In this document: positions 18,638 to 27,763 of the stretch, piece after piece | Position numbering within the stretch: the first letter of the stretch is position 1 | Layout: each line of letters opens with the position of its first letter | Assembly (NCBI RefSeq): GCF_050753385.1 | Contig: NZ_JBLZFZ010000001.1 | Coordinates: 62,001-126,000, forward strand | DNA: 64,000 bases | Reading direction: 5' to 3' | Source: Pantanalinema rosaneae | GTDB lineage: Bacteria; Cyanobacteriota; Cyanobacteriia; Leptolyngbyales; Leptolyngbyaceae | Translations under genes and position numbers: made by a program | Notes under the pieces: model-generated | What the model saw: only the letters and a program-made list of their open reading frames with translations | Told to the model about the DNA's origin: nothing | Databases searched by the model: none

Positions 18638-18764
18638 CCATTGGACTATGGAGCCTCATCCCTTTCAGTTCTTCCAAGGGGCACCTCGAAAAATCGAAAA
18701 AAGGATGTCTCATTCTGAGATCAGAGAGATAAGATAGCAGCAGTCAGGCCATCCAAGGACAGCA

Positions 18765-19802
18765 ATGGGACAACAAGGGTTCTGGGATTTAGAACAGCGC
18801 CAGCAAGAATTAGCCGCCAAGAAAAGCACTTTAGAAGATTTAGACCGGTTAATTCCGTGGGAATCGTTTCGGGCACAACTTGCCGTGATCCATGACAAAC
18901 CGCGCAAAAGCAACGCTGGACGCAAGCCTATGGATGTGATTTTGATGTTTAAGCTGTTAGTGTTACAGCAGTTGTACAACATCAGTGACGAAGCGTTGGA
19001 ATATCAAGTCAAAGACCGACTCTCGTTCATGCGATTTTTGGGGTTAGGAATTGAAGATTCGGTGCCGGATGCGACCACAGTGTGGTTATTTCGTCAGCAG
19101 TTGCAAGCGCATCAATTAGTAGAGCCGTTGTTTGAGTCCTTTGGAGAATACTTAAGCGCGCAAGGCTATCAAGCCCAAGGGGGGCAAATTATTGATGCGA
19201 CCTTGATCCCGGTGCCAAAACAGCACTTTGACCAGGATGAAAAAGCCCATCTGGAGGCTGGAAAAAGGCCACCCCAATGGCAAGAGAATCCGCATCAGGG
19301 GGCACAAAAAGATGGCGATGCGACCTGGACGAAGAAAAACGGCAAGAGTTACTTCGGCTATAAGGATCACCTGAGTATTGATGCCAACCATGGCTTTATT
19401 CGTCGCTATGCCGTGACCGATGCCGCCGTGCACGATAGTCAAGCCTTCACGGCAGTGCTCGATGCTGACAATGAAGGCGATGAGGTGTGGGCGGACAGTG
19501 CCTATCGTTCCGTCGCCCTCGAAGGGTTGCTCGTGGTCTTAACCTTCATCAGTCACATCCATGAACGCGCCTATCGCAATCGCCCCTTAAGCGAGGAACA
19601 AAAAGCCGCCAACCGAGAGCGCTCTCAAACCCGGGCCAAGGTCGAGCATGTCTTTGGGGCTTGGGTGATGCAAATGGGTGGCAAACTGGTACGCTCGATT
19701 GGACTGGAGCGGGCTAAGGTGCAGTTAGGGTTGAAGAATTTGACTTACAACTTCCTGCGTTTGGTCTTCTGGCAAACACGCCCGGTTGAAGCTGACGGAT
19801 AG
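18765..19802 (+). CDS. IS5-family transposase
   Basis: A 345-residue DDE transposase of the IS5 group. The N-terminal region MGQQGFWDLEQRQQEL and NAGRKPMDVILMFKLLVLQQLYN are typical. The DDE core is visible in GGQIIDATLIPVPKQ, AVTDAAVHDSQAF with VWADSAYRS, and the C-terminal RSQTRAKVEHVFGAW (YREK-type region). The reading frame is complete, with ATG at 18765. A candidate left end GGGGCACCTCGAAAAATCG lies at 18679-18697, but I cannot find its inverted copy after the stop. The right end may therefore be lost, and the element may be immobile. It sits directly upstream of the broken ATP-grasp gene. Confidence 0.9.
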   Translation: MGQQGFWDLEQRQQELAAKKSTLEDLDRLIPWESFRAQLAVIHDKPRKSNAGRKPMDVILMFKLLVLQQLYNISDEALEYQVKDRLSFMRFLGLGIEDSVPDATTVWLFRQQLQAHQLVEPLFESFGEYLSAQGYQAQGGQIIDATLIPVPKQHFDQDEKAHLEAGKRPPQWQENPHQGAQKDGDATWTKKNGKSYFGYKDHLSIDANHGFIRRYAVTDAAVHDSQAFTAVLDADNEGDEVWADSAYRSVALEGLLVVLTFISHIHERAYRNRPLSEEQKAANRERSQTRAKVEHVFGAWVMQMGGKLVRSIGLERAKVQLGLKNLTYNFLRLVFWQTRPVEADG

Positions 19803-19902
19803 ATCTATCCAACATCCGGCATGGCAGCAAGTGGAGCGGAGAATCCACAGCAGATTTGACGGCATAGAGGACTGATAATCGACTTTGAGACTGGAATGAG
19901 AC

Positions 19903-21180
19903 TTGAAATTTGTAAAACCTCAATTAATCGAGGTTCCCCAAGGAAATTCTCTTTCAGATTTATTTGCCCAGGACATTCAAGATCAATGCTATGTCTTAGT
20001 GTTAAATTACCCAGCGACTGCCAGTTGGGCTGCCTATCCCAATACCAAAACATACTTTTTGCAAGATGGCAGTAGTGAATCGACGAAAACATCATTTGAT
20101 AAGATCTGCTAGAAAGAACCCTGGAAAAATTTGGCGGTTTTGGGTGACAGACTACCCGGTGTAGTGATCAATCCACCGCCCAGTTTGCTGATGCAATATT
20201 GGCAGGATTATTTTAGCTGTAGCAATCGACAGCTAGAGATGTTAGATTGCTCTACCTATTTGGATGATCTTAGCCAGAGCGATCGTATCGATCGGGTGAT
20301 CACTCTCTTTCCTTTTGACCACTTGCGACCCGAGAAACACGCGGTTAACGCAGCAGTTCATTATCGTCTACTCAGTAAGGCAACGCTGGCTCATTTAGGA
20401 GTGTCCTGTCCCAATTATCAAACCTATCATTTGCATGAAGTCAGCCTTGAACAAATTCAACTGCCCACTCAGTTTCCCTATTTGATTAAAACATCCCACG
20501 GGCTTTCAGGTGAGGGAACTTACATTATTCGTAGCTCTAGTGATCTGAATTATTGCTTAACAGAACTGAGAAAATATTTGAAGATTAATTTACTCAAAAC
20601 AATTATCGTCTCAGAGTTCGTTAGGTATGAAGTGAACAATTACTGTGTACAATTTTATATTGATCAGCAAGGAAAAATTACTTTAATTGGGGTGACGCAA
20701 CAATTAGTTAGTCCAGAAGGCAACTATTTAGGCGGCGTGATTGACTATACCAATGATTTAAGCAAGTTTTTGGAGATGATTACTAAGGTGGGGAAATATG
20801 CCCATCAACAAGGTTATTTTGGTGTCATCGGGTTTGATGTTTTAGAGGATCGAGATGGTCAACTGTACGCGATCGATGCTAATTTCCGCATCAACGGTTC
20901 TACACCACTCTGTCTTCAACGTCACCAGCTCTTGAAGGTGAATAAAGCGATCGCGAAATACTCCAGTAGCTATCGTATGGAAGGAACCCTGGACTCAATT
21001 TTGACTACTTTAAAGCCGCAGCTAGAACGCCAGGATTTTTTAATTCTTTCAGCCTTGGAGAAAGTTAAATATGGCAAAATCTATACGGAAATTTACGGCA
21101 TTGTCGCTGGGGAAACATTTCAGAACATGCAGCAAATTGAACAAGATTTACATCGTCAAGGATTGCAACTAGCGAGTTAA
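19903..21180 (+). pseudogene. ATP-grasp protein gene interrupted by an in-frame TAG
   Basis: One continuous frame from a TTG at 19903 (no ATG; a TGA precedes it by one codon) to TAA at 21178-21180, broken by TAG at 20110-20112. Translation on both sides of the stop is protein-like: QDQCYVLVLNYPATASWAAY before it and KEPWKNLAVLGDRLPGVVINPP after it. The C-terminal 300 residues contain an ATP-grasp fold (FPYLIKTSHGLSGEGTY for nucleotide binding, GVIGFDVLEDRDGQLYAIDANFRINGS with metal-binding acidic residues). Without readthrough, expression could begin only at later TTG or ATG codons (20131 or 20190), giving an N-terminally short product. The IS5 transposase lies just upstream and may have removed the 5' end. 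Substrate unknown. Confidence 0.7.
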
Positions 21181-21183
21181 CTC

Positions 21184-21392
21184 TTAGAGGATGTTTTAAA
21201 GGTATCAAGGTAATTGTACTAGATCCCTTTCCAGGATGCCGTCAGGCTATATTTTGGGGACTTTAAATACCGCGTTCCCCCCAGAATTGGGGGGCTAGGG
21301 GGGCAAAATGCCGGATCTTGAGGTCGTTGAAAAGACGTGTGTACACGGTAGCCTAGAATTGGGGGCTAGGGGGCAGTTCAGGCAATAATTCC
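21184..21392. repeat. MITE-like palindromic repeat, copy A
   Basis: It begins TTAGAGGATGTTTTAAAGGT, matching the end of copy B in inverted orientation. It contains GATGCCGTCAGGCTATATTT (shared with copy D) and the core TTCCCCCCAGAATTGGGGGG with CTAGGGGGGCAAAA. It ends GGGGGCAGTTCAGGCAATAA, like the other end of copy B. It lies 4 bp after the ATP-grasp frame. Confidence 0.75.
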
Positions 21393-21467
21393 ACGATTCA
21401 GGGTAGCCTTAGTAGGGAATTCTAGCCGCAGTACCACTAAACGCTTTGGCGGAAATATTGATTGCAA

Positions 21468-22190
21468 TCACGTAAGTAGTGGAATAATCCAGGCGGCAAC
21501 AAGGCTAAGTAAAATAGCCATTTCAAGCACCACTAGAATACGGGGAGATTGAAACCAGGTTGACCAGGAGCCTTTCTGAAACCTAGTCCACCATTGAGAA
21601 AGATGATTTGACCAAAGCTTAGGACTATCTTGATCGCGAAACTGCCAATTTAGCATGGATAGCAACACTGGTACTCCCCCAACTCTTGCATTTATCAACA
21701 GATGAAGGGCGATCGCCACCACCATTATTACCCAACCAATCAAGTGGGCATAATACCAGGCATGGTTTAATTCTCCTTTTGGCAACCACGTTTCATCCAT
21801 CATCTTGCCGCTAAAGAGTGCAAAAGTTAAGGCAAGGAGAGCCAATGTGTTGGTGAAACGGTTCAATGTGTACCACCAAATAGGTGCTCCAACCTGTGCC
21901 AACTTGGTGAACGAATCAGGTTGAACGAGTCGTTTCTGCCCACGATGGAAGGCATAGATCACAAATGCAGGAAAGATCAACAAAGTCCATAAACCAAACG
22001 TTCCATGAATTCCTTCTATGTCTCTATAAGACGGCAGGGGGATTCTTCCCCAACGACCATCATAGGTATCGTAAGTCCAAAAAGCCGTCAAAATCGCAGC
22101 TACTAAAAACAGTCCCGTGAATCCGTGCAGAATGCGAAGCAGGAGCGGTTGGTAGGGTTGAGTCAATTTCATGTCAGCAATGAATGGCAA
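21468..22190 (-). CDS. Cytochrome b561-like membrane protein
   Basis: A 240-residue membrane protein of the cytochrome b/b6-like group with about five hydrophobic helices. Candidate heme histidines lie in helices: LRILHGFTGLFL (about H24), EGIHGTFGLW (about H61) and YYAHLIGWVIMVVAIALHLLIN (two His, about 11-12 residues apart). It probably carries electrons in the cytoplasmic or thylakoid membrane; the partner is unknown. The ATG at 22188-22190 or the in-frame M7 could start it. It lies downstream of the RppA/RppB-like pair on the same strand, separated by 464 bp, so co-transcription is not assured. Confidence 0.75.
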   Translation of the reverse strand: MPFIADMKLTQPYQPLLLRILHGFTGLFLVAAILTAFWTYDTYDGRWGRIPLPSYRDIEGIHGTFGLWTLLIFPAFVIYAFHRGQKRLVQPDSFTKLAQVGAPIWWYTLNRFTNTLALLALTFALFSGKMMDETWLPKGELNHAWYYAHLIGWVIMVVAIALHLLINARVGGVPVLLSMLNWQFRDQDSPKLWSNHLSQWWTRFQKGSWSTWFQSPRILVVLEMAILLSLVAAWIIPLLT

Positions 22191-22654
22191 ATATGCTGTA
22201 GTAATAGTCTAAACAAACAATGGTTAGTCGCCTAAAAGAGCTATTAAGTTACTTTTAACACTATTAGTTATAAAAAATCAAATTATGAAGCAAAAATGAA
22301 CAGCAATGAAGCTTGAAACAAACTAGTTTATGTTGCGAGTAAAACCTTAAATGCTTGTTTAATTAATCTTTTTATTCAGCACAAAAGATAACACTAAATA
22401 CTAATAAATTACAACCCATCAAAATTTTATTCAAGCTTTATTTCAATTAGAATTTACTAAAATCAGGAAAATTAAAAAATAAGATATAGCAACAAAAAGA
22501 AAATTATGCGCTTTTTAATACTAAAGCACCTTAAAAATCTTATTAAAATTGTGACTATTCTAGCGTTAGACAGCATTAGATTTAGTTATCTAATACTATG
22601 TAAGTTCGAAGCAAATTTTTGTACTAATTTTGACATCATCTCATCTAAGATTTT
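22191..22654. other. AT-rich intergenic region
   Basis: 464 bp of unusually AT-rich DNA between the histidine kinase and the cytochrome b561-like gene, containing many A and T runs. It should carry the promoter of the cytochrome gene. An open frame on the plus strand (22506-22736) runs into the antisense of the kinase and lacks a ribosome site, so I do not accept it. No hairpin stands out. Confidence 0.5.
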
Positions 22655-24013
22655 TCATGATTTTTTGACAAGTGGCAGGCGAATAGTAAATACGCTACCT
22701 TTGCCAGGTTTGCTGCAAACGTGTATCGTTCCTTGATGCGATTGTACGATCGTTTGTACGATCGCTAATCCTAATCCCGCTCCGCCTCGTTGCCGTGAAC
22801 GTTCGCGGTCAACGCGATAGAAACGATTGAAGATTTTAACCTGTTCTTCCGGTGTAATGCCAATTCCAGTATCTTGTACCTGAATTAGAGCTTGAGTAGA
22901 ATAGGATGTGAGGGTGACTATCACCTGCCCTTTCGCAGGGGTGTATTGAAGAGCATTGCTGAGTAGGTTAAAAATCGCTCGATAGAGCTGTTCTGGATCA
23001 CCTTTAACCTGAAGTTGATGATATTTGGGTAACTCTACGGATAGGCTAATTTCTGTAGACAGCGCGATCGCTGCAAATTCATCGATCGCTTCTTGAATAA
23101 TGGTATTAAGGCAGCAGACTGTAGGCTGGATAGAACTGACCTGACCAATTTGGCAAAGCGTCAAGAGATCTTGAACTAATTTGGAGAGGCGAGAACTTTG
23201 CCGATTGACAATGTAAAGTGTTTTCTTTGCATCATCAGTAGACAAATTTTCAGAGCGAAGTGCTGTTTGCACCATAGCTCGTAACGCTGCCAGTGGTGTT
23301 CGTAATTCATGGGCTGCATCAGCCGTAAACTGTTCCATTTGCTCATAAGACTGGCGGATTGGTTGTATCGCTAACCCTGCTAGCCACCAACTACAAGCTC
23401 CCGCCATCATGATTGCCATGATGATCACAGCAGTCAGTAGAAGCTCAATTTGGAATAAATAAATATCTAGACCATTCAGCGATCGTGCGATCTGAATGGT
23501 GCCCCAAGCTGTTTGAGTTTGCGTATGTAAAGGATAACTCTCTAGTTGATAGTAATGCCCCTGCCCATCCTGCCCTTGCTGCCAAAGGATTGGATTATTG
23601 CAGATTGCCTTAGTTTGAGGAAACTGAAGGATGGCAACGGGTTGCTGAGAGAGGTTAAGAAACCGGATACAATAATCGTTTTGCATTAACTCGTATAAAC
23701 TTGTAACCTCAGAGTGGGCAGGACGAGCCGCTTGAGGGTCGCGTTCTAAAACACAGTTTTTATTTGACAGACATAGCCCCGGCATCAGCATGAACGCTTG
23801 AGGCTCAAGCTGTCCAGGACGTTCGAGAGCAGATTCAATTCGATTTTCCAACTGATACGCCAACTCTTGCATGTCCTGCGTCAGATAGAGCCAGAGGGTA
23901 TGACCAATTAGCTGATAAATCGCAAATCCACAAAGTACCAAAATGAGTGCCATCACACCGGTGTACCAGGCGGCTAAACGCTGTCGCGTCAGATGAAACG
24001 GTTTATTTTGCAT
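22655..24013 (-). CDS. rppB: Sensor histidine kinase (RppB-like)
   Basis: A membrane histidine kinase of about 452 residues. It has an N-terminal helix (LAAWYTGVMALILVLCGFAIYQLI), a periplasmic sensor part of about 150 residues with several cysteines (GLCLSNKNCVLERD, YCIRF, AICNNP), a second helix near 200, then the H-box TADAAHELRTPLAALRAM, N-box NLLSNALQYTP, and G-boxes DTGIGI and GGAGLGLAI. Its frame overlaps the end of the response regulator gene. The start may be the ATG at 24011-24013 or one further upstream (24055). The pairing resembles cyanobacterial RppA/RppB and NrsR/NrsS (redox or nickel sensing); the name is by resemblance. Confidence 0.88.
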   Translation of the reverse strand: MQNKPFHLTRQRLAAWYTGVMALILVLCGFAIYQLIGHTLWLYLTQDMQELAYQLENRIESALERPGQLEPQAFMLMPGLCLSNKNCVLERDPQAARPAHSEVTSLYELMQNDYCIRFLNLSQQPVAILQFPQTKAICNNPILWQQGQDGQGHYYQLESYPLHTQTQTAWGTIQIARSLNGLDIYLFQIELLLTAVIIMAIMMAGACSWWLAGLAIQPIRQSYEQMEQFTADAAHELRTPLAALRAMVQTALRSENLSTDDAKKTLYIVNRQSSRLSKLVQDLLTLCQIGQVSSIQPTVCCLNTIIQEAIDEFAAIALSTEISLSVELPKYHQLQVKGDPEQLYRAIFNLLSNALQYTPAKGQVIVTLTSYSTQALIQVQDTGIGITPEEQVKIFNRFYRVDRERSRQRGGAGLGLAIVQTIVQSHQGTIHVCSKPGKGSVFTIRLPLVKKS

Positions 24014-24704
24014 ATTTAGGATGAATGCGATAGCCCATGCTTGGTATAGTTTCAATCAAGTCCTGACAGCCGTGTTCAGCTAGCTTACGTCGTAACAGCT
24101 TCATTTGTGCAGCAACCACATTACTAGCAACCTCGGTATCCGCCTCCCAAATCTGGTACAACAATTGCTCTCCCGCCACAATTTGCCGAGGGTGGTTCAT
24201 GAAATATTCCAGCAGTTGAAACTCTTTCTTAGTCAGTTTGATCAACTGTAGGTTCTTCTCTGAATCCTCATAGTAGACTGCTCGATTTGTGTAATTAAGC
24301 AGAATACTACCCAACTGTAACTGCTGCGTCGGTAAAGATGGAGATCGGCGTTGTAAAGCACGTAAACGCGCTAATAGTTCTTCCATTTCAAACGGTTTAA
24401 TCAGATAATCATCTGCTCCAGCATCAAGCCCAGCAACCTTATCTTTCGTTCGATCCTTCGCCGTCAGCATCAAGACGGGAAGTGAATAATTCTGCTGTCG
24501 AAGCCGGTGACACAACTCAATGCCCGTCACTCCTGGTAATAACCAATCGATAATTGCGATCGTGTATTGCATCCAACGGTTCTCAAGGTACGCCCATCCT
24601 TCGTTGCCATCCTGAGTCCAATCCACTACATATTTTTCCTGTTTCAATGCCCATTTAATAGCAGTACCTAAATCTAGTTCGTCTTCAACTAGCAAAACCT
24701 TCAT
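24003..24704 (-). CDS. rppA: OmpR-family response regulator (RppA-like)
   Basis: About 233 residues. The receiver domain starts MKVLLVEDELDLG, with phospho-acceptor Asp in AIIDWLLPG, conserved MLTAKD with the signalling Thr and Lys in YLIKPF. The C-terminal winged helix has LTKKEFQLLEYFMNHPRQIV and GYRIHPKYAK. The chosen start is the ATG at 24702-24704 because the receiver fold begins there; a longer frame opens at 24734. It overlaps the kinase gene. Two AAATTTCAT repeats 11 bp apart lie 57-76 bp upstream and fit an OmpR-type site, suggesting autoregulation. Confidence 0.9.
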   Translation of the reverse strand: MKVLLVEDELDLGTAIKWALKQEKYVVDWTQDGNEGWAYLENRWMQYTIAIIDWLLPGVTGIELCHRLRQQNYSLPVLMLTAKDRTKDKVAGLDAGADDYLIKPFEMEELLARLRALQRRSPSLPTQQLQLGSILLNYTNRAVYYEDSEKNLQLIKLTKKEFQLLEYFMNHPRQIVAGEQLLYQIWEADTEVASNVVAAQMKLLRRKLAEHGCQDLIETIPSMGYRIHPKYAK

Positions 24705-24760
24705 AGCAAGTTGCCGGGAATGACTGATCAGCAATTCTAGCTTTTATTTTACCAATCTCA

Positions 24761-24780
24761 AAATTTCATCGAAATTTCAT
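24761..24780. promoter_or_regulatory. OmpR-type direct repeat upstream of rppA-like gene
   Basis: AAATTTCAT occurs at 24761-24769 and again at 24772-24780, an 11-bp period as used by OmpR/PhoB-type dimers. It lies between the divergent regulator and membrane-protein genes. A weaker third unit may follow. Function is inferred. Confidence 0.45.
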
Positions 24781-24953
24781 TGCGACTTTTCACCATAGAG
24801 ATCAGCCTGTCAACCCAATCCGTCTGAATCTGAAAATCGCATTTTTGCAATTTAACCAGATACAGACCGAAAGCCTTATGCATGGGTAATTCCATCTATT
24901 GAATTGGGTAGGAACTAAGACACGTATAGGTTGATTTCATCTCTTAGCTTTAC

Positions 24954-26546
24954 ATGGGTTTGACCAATAAGTTACCACACAGTATTTATCGAATTGGACA
25001 AGTGCTTACAGTTTTGGCATTCATTAGCCTGAAGTTACTGCTCGACGATAATATGGGCATGACAAATGAGGTTGATGTTTTACCGCTCGCCAAACAGTTC
25101 GCTAATTCAACTTGGATTGCAGAGGACTGGTATCTCAATCAATCTCCAGGCTATCGACTGCTGTTTGCCCTTCTATTTGGCAAACTTATTGTTGCCTGGG
25201 GTTTCTTAGCAACATCTATCGTGGGGAGGTTAATCTGTTACGGATTGGTAGCACTAGGGCTAGTGTTAATTGGAGAGTGCTTGGGACTCACCTTGCCGTT
25301 ACTGCTAACTGCCATTGGACTATTCCTCTATAGCAGCCCCAATCAAGGGATTGCTGCACAAGAATGGTTGGTCAGAAGTTTGGAGGCAAAGGCAATTGCC
25401 TACGGGCTAGTGCTGCTGGCTATCTACTACCTGTTGAGGCAGAAATATCCCACTGTGGCTCTATTTCTGGGACTAGCAACATCATTCCATGTTCTAGTGG
25501 GTGGCTGGGCAACTCTGATAGTCTTTGCACAGGTGATGATTAAGTATCAGTTTCAATTCAGCAAGTTCGATCGTCTCCATGAGATAGGGCTAATTTATTT
25601 ACTATCCAGTTTTTTTGCTATCCCTCCAGTTATAGCTCAACTATTCTCAACTATAGAGTTACATACGATTCCTCCATCGTTCATTTATGTATTTCTCAGA
25701 TTACCCCATCACCTTAATCCGGCTTCCTGGGAACCACTTTGGGGTCTACGTTTAGTGAGTTGCCTCTTCTGCCTTTTACTGAGTATGAAAGTGCTGCATC
25801 GGCATCAAAAAAATTGGCAAATGCAACAGTATCAGGCTCAAGTTGATCTATTTCAATTGACGCTGATCAGCCTTGTCCCTTTTGTCGCTGGTCTAGCGAT
25901 CGCACCATTCGACTCCCAGGGAAGTTGGTTACAATTTTATCCATTTCGTGTCGGTGATGTCTTGCTACCGCTAAATACTTGGCTACTCCTTGCCTGTGCT
26001 GTTCAAAGCTTTGTAGCTCCACAAAAGGCTATCCAACTAACCTGTATTAGCTGGCTTGTCTTTACATGCAGCTTACAGCTTCCTACCTTTCAAGCCCAGG
26101 TTGCCGCGCTAAATCAGTTTCCTAATCGCCACCCAGAATTCATTGCTTTATGTAATTGGGTAAAAACTCAAACTCCAACCGATGCTATTATCATTTCCCC
26201 ACCTGTCGAATTCGTTGAGTTTAATTGGCTAGCAGAACGTTCTACGATCGCCAACTATAAGCTGCTTCCCCAGACTAAAACACGAATTATTGAGTGGTAT
26301 GAACGTTTAGCAGACTTAAGTGGTGGTACGTTTCCAAAACCCGCTTTAGCTCGAACCAGAGATCCTCGCAAAAATATAAGAAAACAGTTAACTCAGGGTT
26401 ACAAGCAGTTGAAGCTCAAACAAGTGAAAAACTTAGTCAGAAAATATTCAGCAAGTTATCTCATCACCACAGCCGACCATAGGCTAGAATTACCGATCGC
26501 CTATCAAAATAATCGCTATATTCTTTATAAAGCATCAAATGGATAA
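24954..26546 (+). CDS. Polytopic membrane protein (hypothetical)
   Basis: A 530-residue integral membrane protein with about 10 hydrophobic helices and a soluble C-terminal part of about 150 residues (FIALCNWVKTQTPTDAIIISPP onward). The loop NSTWIAEDWYLNQSPGYRLLF near the start and the late QTPTDAIIISPP segment recall bacterial GT-C-like or DUF6798-type membrane proteins. The soluble tail ends in TADHRLELPIAYQNNRYILYKA. No catalytic motif can be assigned. ATG at 24954 has no strong ribosome site. It is divergent from the rppA-like gene and may share its control region. Confidence 0.7.
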   Translation: MGLTNKLPHSIYRIGQVLTVLAFISLKLLLDDNMGMTNEVDVLPLAKQFANSTWIAEDWYLNQSPGYRLLFALLFGKLIVAWGFLATSIVGRLICYGLVALGLVLIGECLGLTLPLLLTAIGLFLYSSPNQGIAAQEWLVRSLEAKAIAYGLVLLAIYYLLRQKYPTVALFLGLATSFHVLVGGWATLIVFAQVMIKYQFQFSKFDRLHEIGLIYLLSSFFAIPPVIAQLFSTIELHTIPPSFIYVFLRLPHHLNPASWEPLWGLRLVSCLFCLLLSMKVLHRHQKNWQMQQYQAQVDLFQLTLISLVPFVAGLAIAPFDSQGSWLQFYPFRVGDVLLPLNTWLLLACAVQSFVAPQKAIQLTCISWLVFTCSLQLPTFQAQVAALNQFPNRHPEFIALCNWVKTQTPTDAIIISPPVEFVEFNWLAERSTIANYKLLPQTKTRIIEWYERLADLSGGTFPKPALARTRDPRKNIRKQLTQGYKQLKLKQVKNLVRKYSASYLITTADHRLELPIAYQNNRYILYKASNG

Positions 26547-27238
26547 GATTGTCTATACAATTTGGCTAATGGTAGTATTACGACAGTTAGAGGACGTTTG
26601 AAAAGTCACAATCGTTACCTGAACTGCCCCCCTAAATCCCCCAATTCTGAGGGGAACCGGATTCAAAGTCCCCCAGAATTGGGGGATTTAGGGGGCTAGT
26701 ACAATCGTTTTGATACTTTTAAAACATCCTCTTAGCCTCTATTAACCACCCTTACTAATAGAATCTTCAAAGCATCCCTCAAACTCTATATACAGGCAAT
26801 ACAGTAAATTTTTACAAAAACCCTACTCCTAAGAGTGTTGAGATAAAATTTACACGATCGATGAAACTATGCTTCAAACATAATAAAAGCCTTTTAATCA
26901 TCCTCTCGTCCCCACATCCCGTTGCCAATTTACCTGAAGTTAAGTGAGCGACTTGTAACTTATCGAACAAAGCAACGCTACATATAGCAGTCCTAAACCA
27001 GCCGTGAGGATGGCTCGATTATTCGTCGGTTATCGTTACTTTTCCCAGATAACCCAAGCCGAAGAACCGTTTTCTTTAGAGCTTGCACCAATTACCCAGG
27101 ATGACGATAGACCTTAAGTGTCCGATCCTAGAATGGGAATTCATTCTCAAGCTAGATGCTAACCTAACTATCAAATTCATATTGTTAGGGCACCTGGAGT
27201 TAACAGGCTCGTAACACTAAACCTTCTTCAAAAAAACT
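26547..27238. other. Intergenic region with MITE copy
   Basis: About 690 bp. Repeat copy B occupies 26587-26734. The remainder is AT-rich without a convincing gene. A 35-codon frame (27010-27117, MARLFVGYRYFSQITQ...) preceded by GTGAGG could be a fragment of a decayed gene, but nothing supports expression. Confidence 0.4.
26587..26734. repeat. MITE-like palindromic repeat, copy B (most complete)
   Basis: A 148-bp near-palindrome. The ends TTAGAGGACGTTTGAAAAGT and, inverted, TAAGAGGATGTTTTAAAAGT match except at a few bases. Inside are GAACTGCCCCCCTAAATCCC on one side and GGGGGATTTAGGGGGCTAGT on the other, around CCCCCAATTCTGAGGGG and CCCCCAGAATTGGGGG. It has no coding capacity. Confidence 0.8.
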
Positions 27239-27493
27239 ATGCAATTTCAAATCGAGTGTAATCCTGCTCCATTTCAGAAACAACTATGCTTGATCTGTGA
27301 GAGTGTGTTTGAGGTCGCAGAAGCAAAGGTAATTGCTTGTAACGATCAAGGGAAATCCTATGGTGAGGTATGCCCCCATTGTTTAAAGCAAGGATTTGAT
27401 TGGTTAAGCGATCGCTTTGACCGCTTGCATCATCACCAGAAATTAGAGGTTGTTTACCCGACTCGAACTGAAAAGCTGCCTGTCAGTGCGTGA
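27239..27493 (+). CDS. Small zinc-finger-like protein (84 aa)
   Basis: An 84-residue soluble protein with two cysteine pairs, C17-x2-C20 (CLIC) and C45-x2-C48 (CPHC), separated by 24 residues (EVAEAKVIACNDQGKSYGE). This suits a zinc ribbon or rubredoxin-like knuckle. The C-terminal part is helical and basic/aromatic (FDWLSDRFDRLHHHQKLEV). No clear ribosome site precedes the ATG at 27239. It stands alone between repeats and pseudogenes. Function unknown. Confidence 0.65.
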   Translation: MQFQIECNPAPFQKQLCLICESVFEVAEAKVIACNDQGKSYGEVCPHCLKQGFDWLSDRFDRLHHHQKLEVVYPTRTEKLPVSA

Positions 27494-27763
27494 AATGTAT
27501 CCGCCGAAGTAATAATCCTACTGCGATCGCACCTCATTCGTATCATTTAGGGAGCATGTATAGTTCATAGTGCTGCTTGAACAGACAGAATGAAGTGCGA
27601 TCGTCATTGTCATCAGCGAGTTAGTTGCATTTCATTATCAGGACAAGATTCATGCACATTCATCATCTCAATTGTGGTTGCATGTGCCCAATCGGAGGAG
27701 CCTTATTCGATGGCTTTAGTCGTGGTCTGACCGCCCATCTAGTCTGTCACTGTCTACTGATTA

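Noticed and set aside
18679..18697. Terminal inverted repeat of the first IS5 element
   Set aside because: No inverted partner found downstream of the transposase, so element ends were not called.
22506..22736. 76-codon plus-strand frame in the AT-rich gap
   Set aside because: It runs into antisense of the histidine kinase, has no ribosome site, and its composition follows AT-rich DNA.
27010..27117. 35-codon frame MARLFVGYRYF...
   Set aside because: Could be a gene fragment but nothing around it supports expression.
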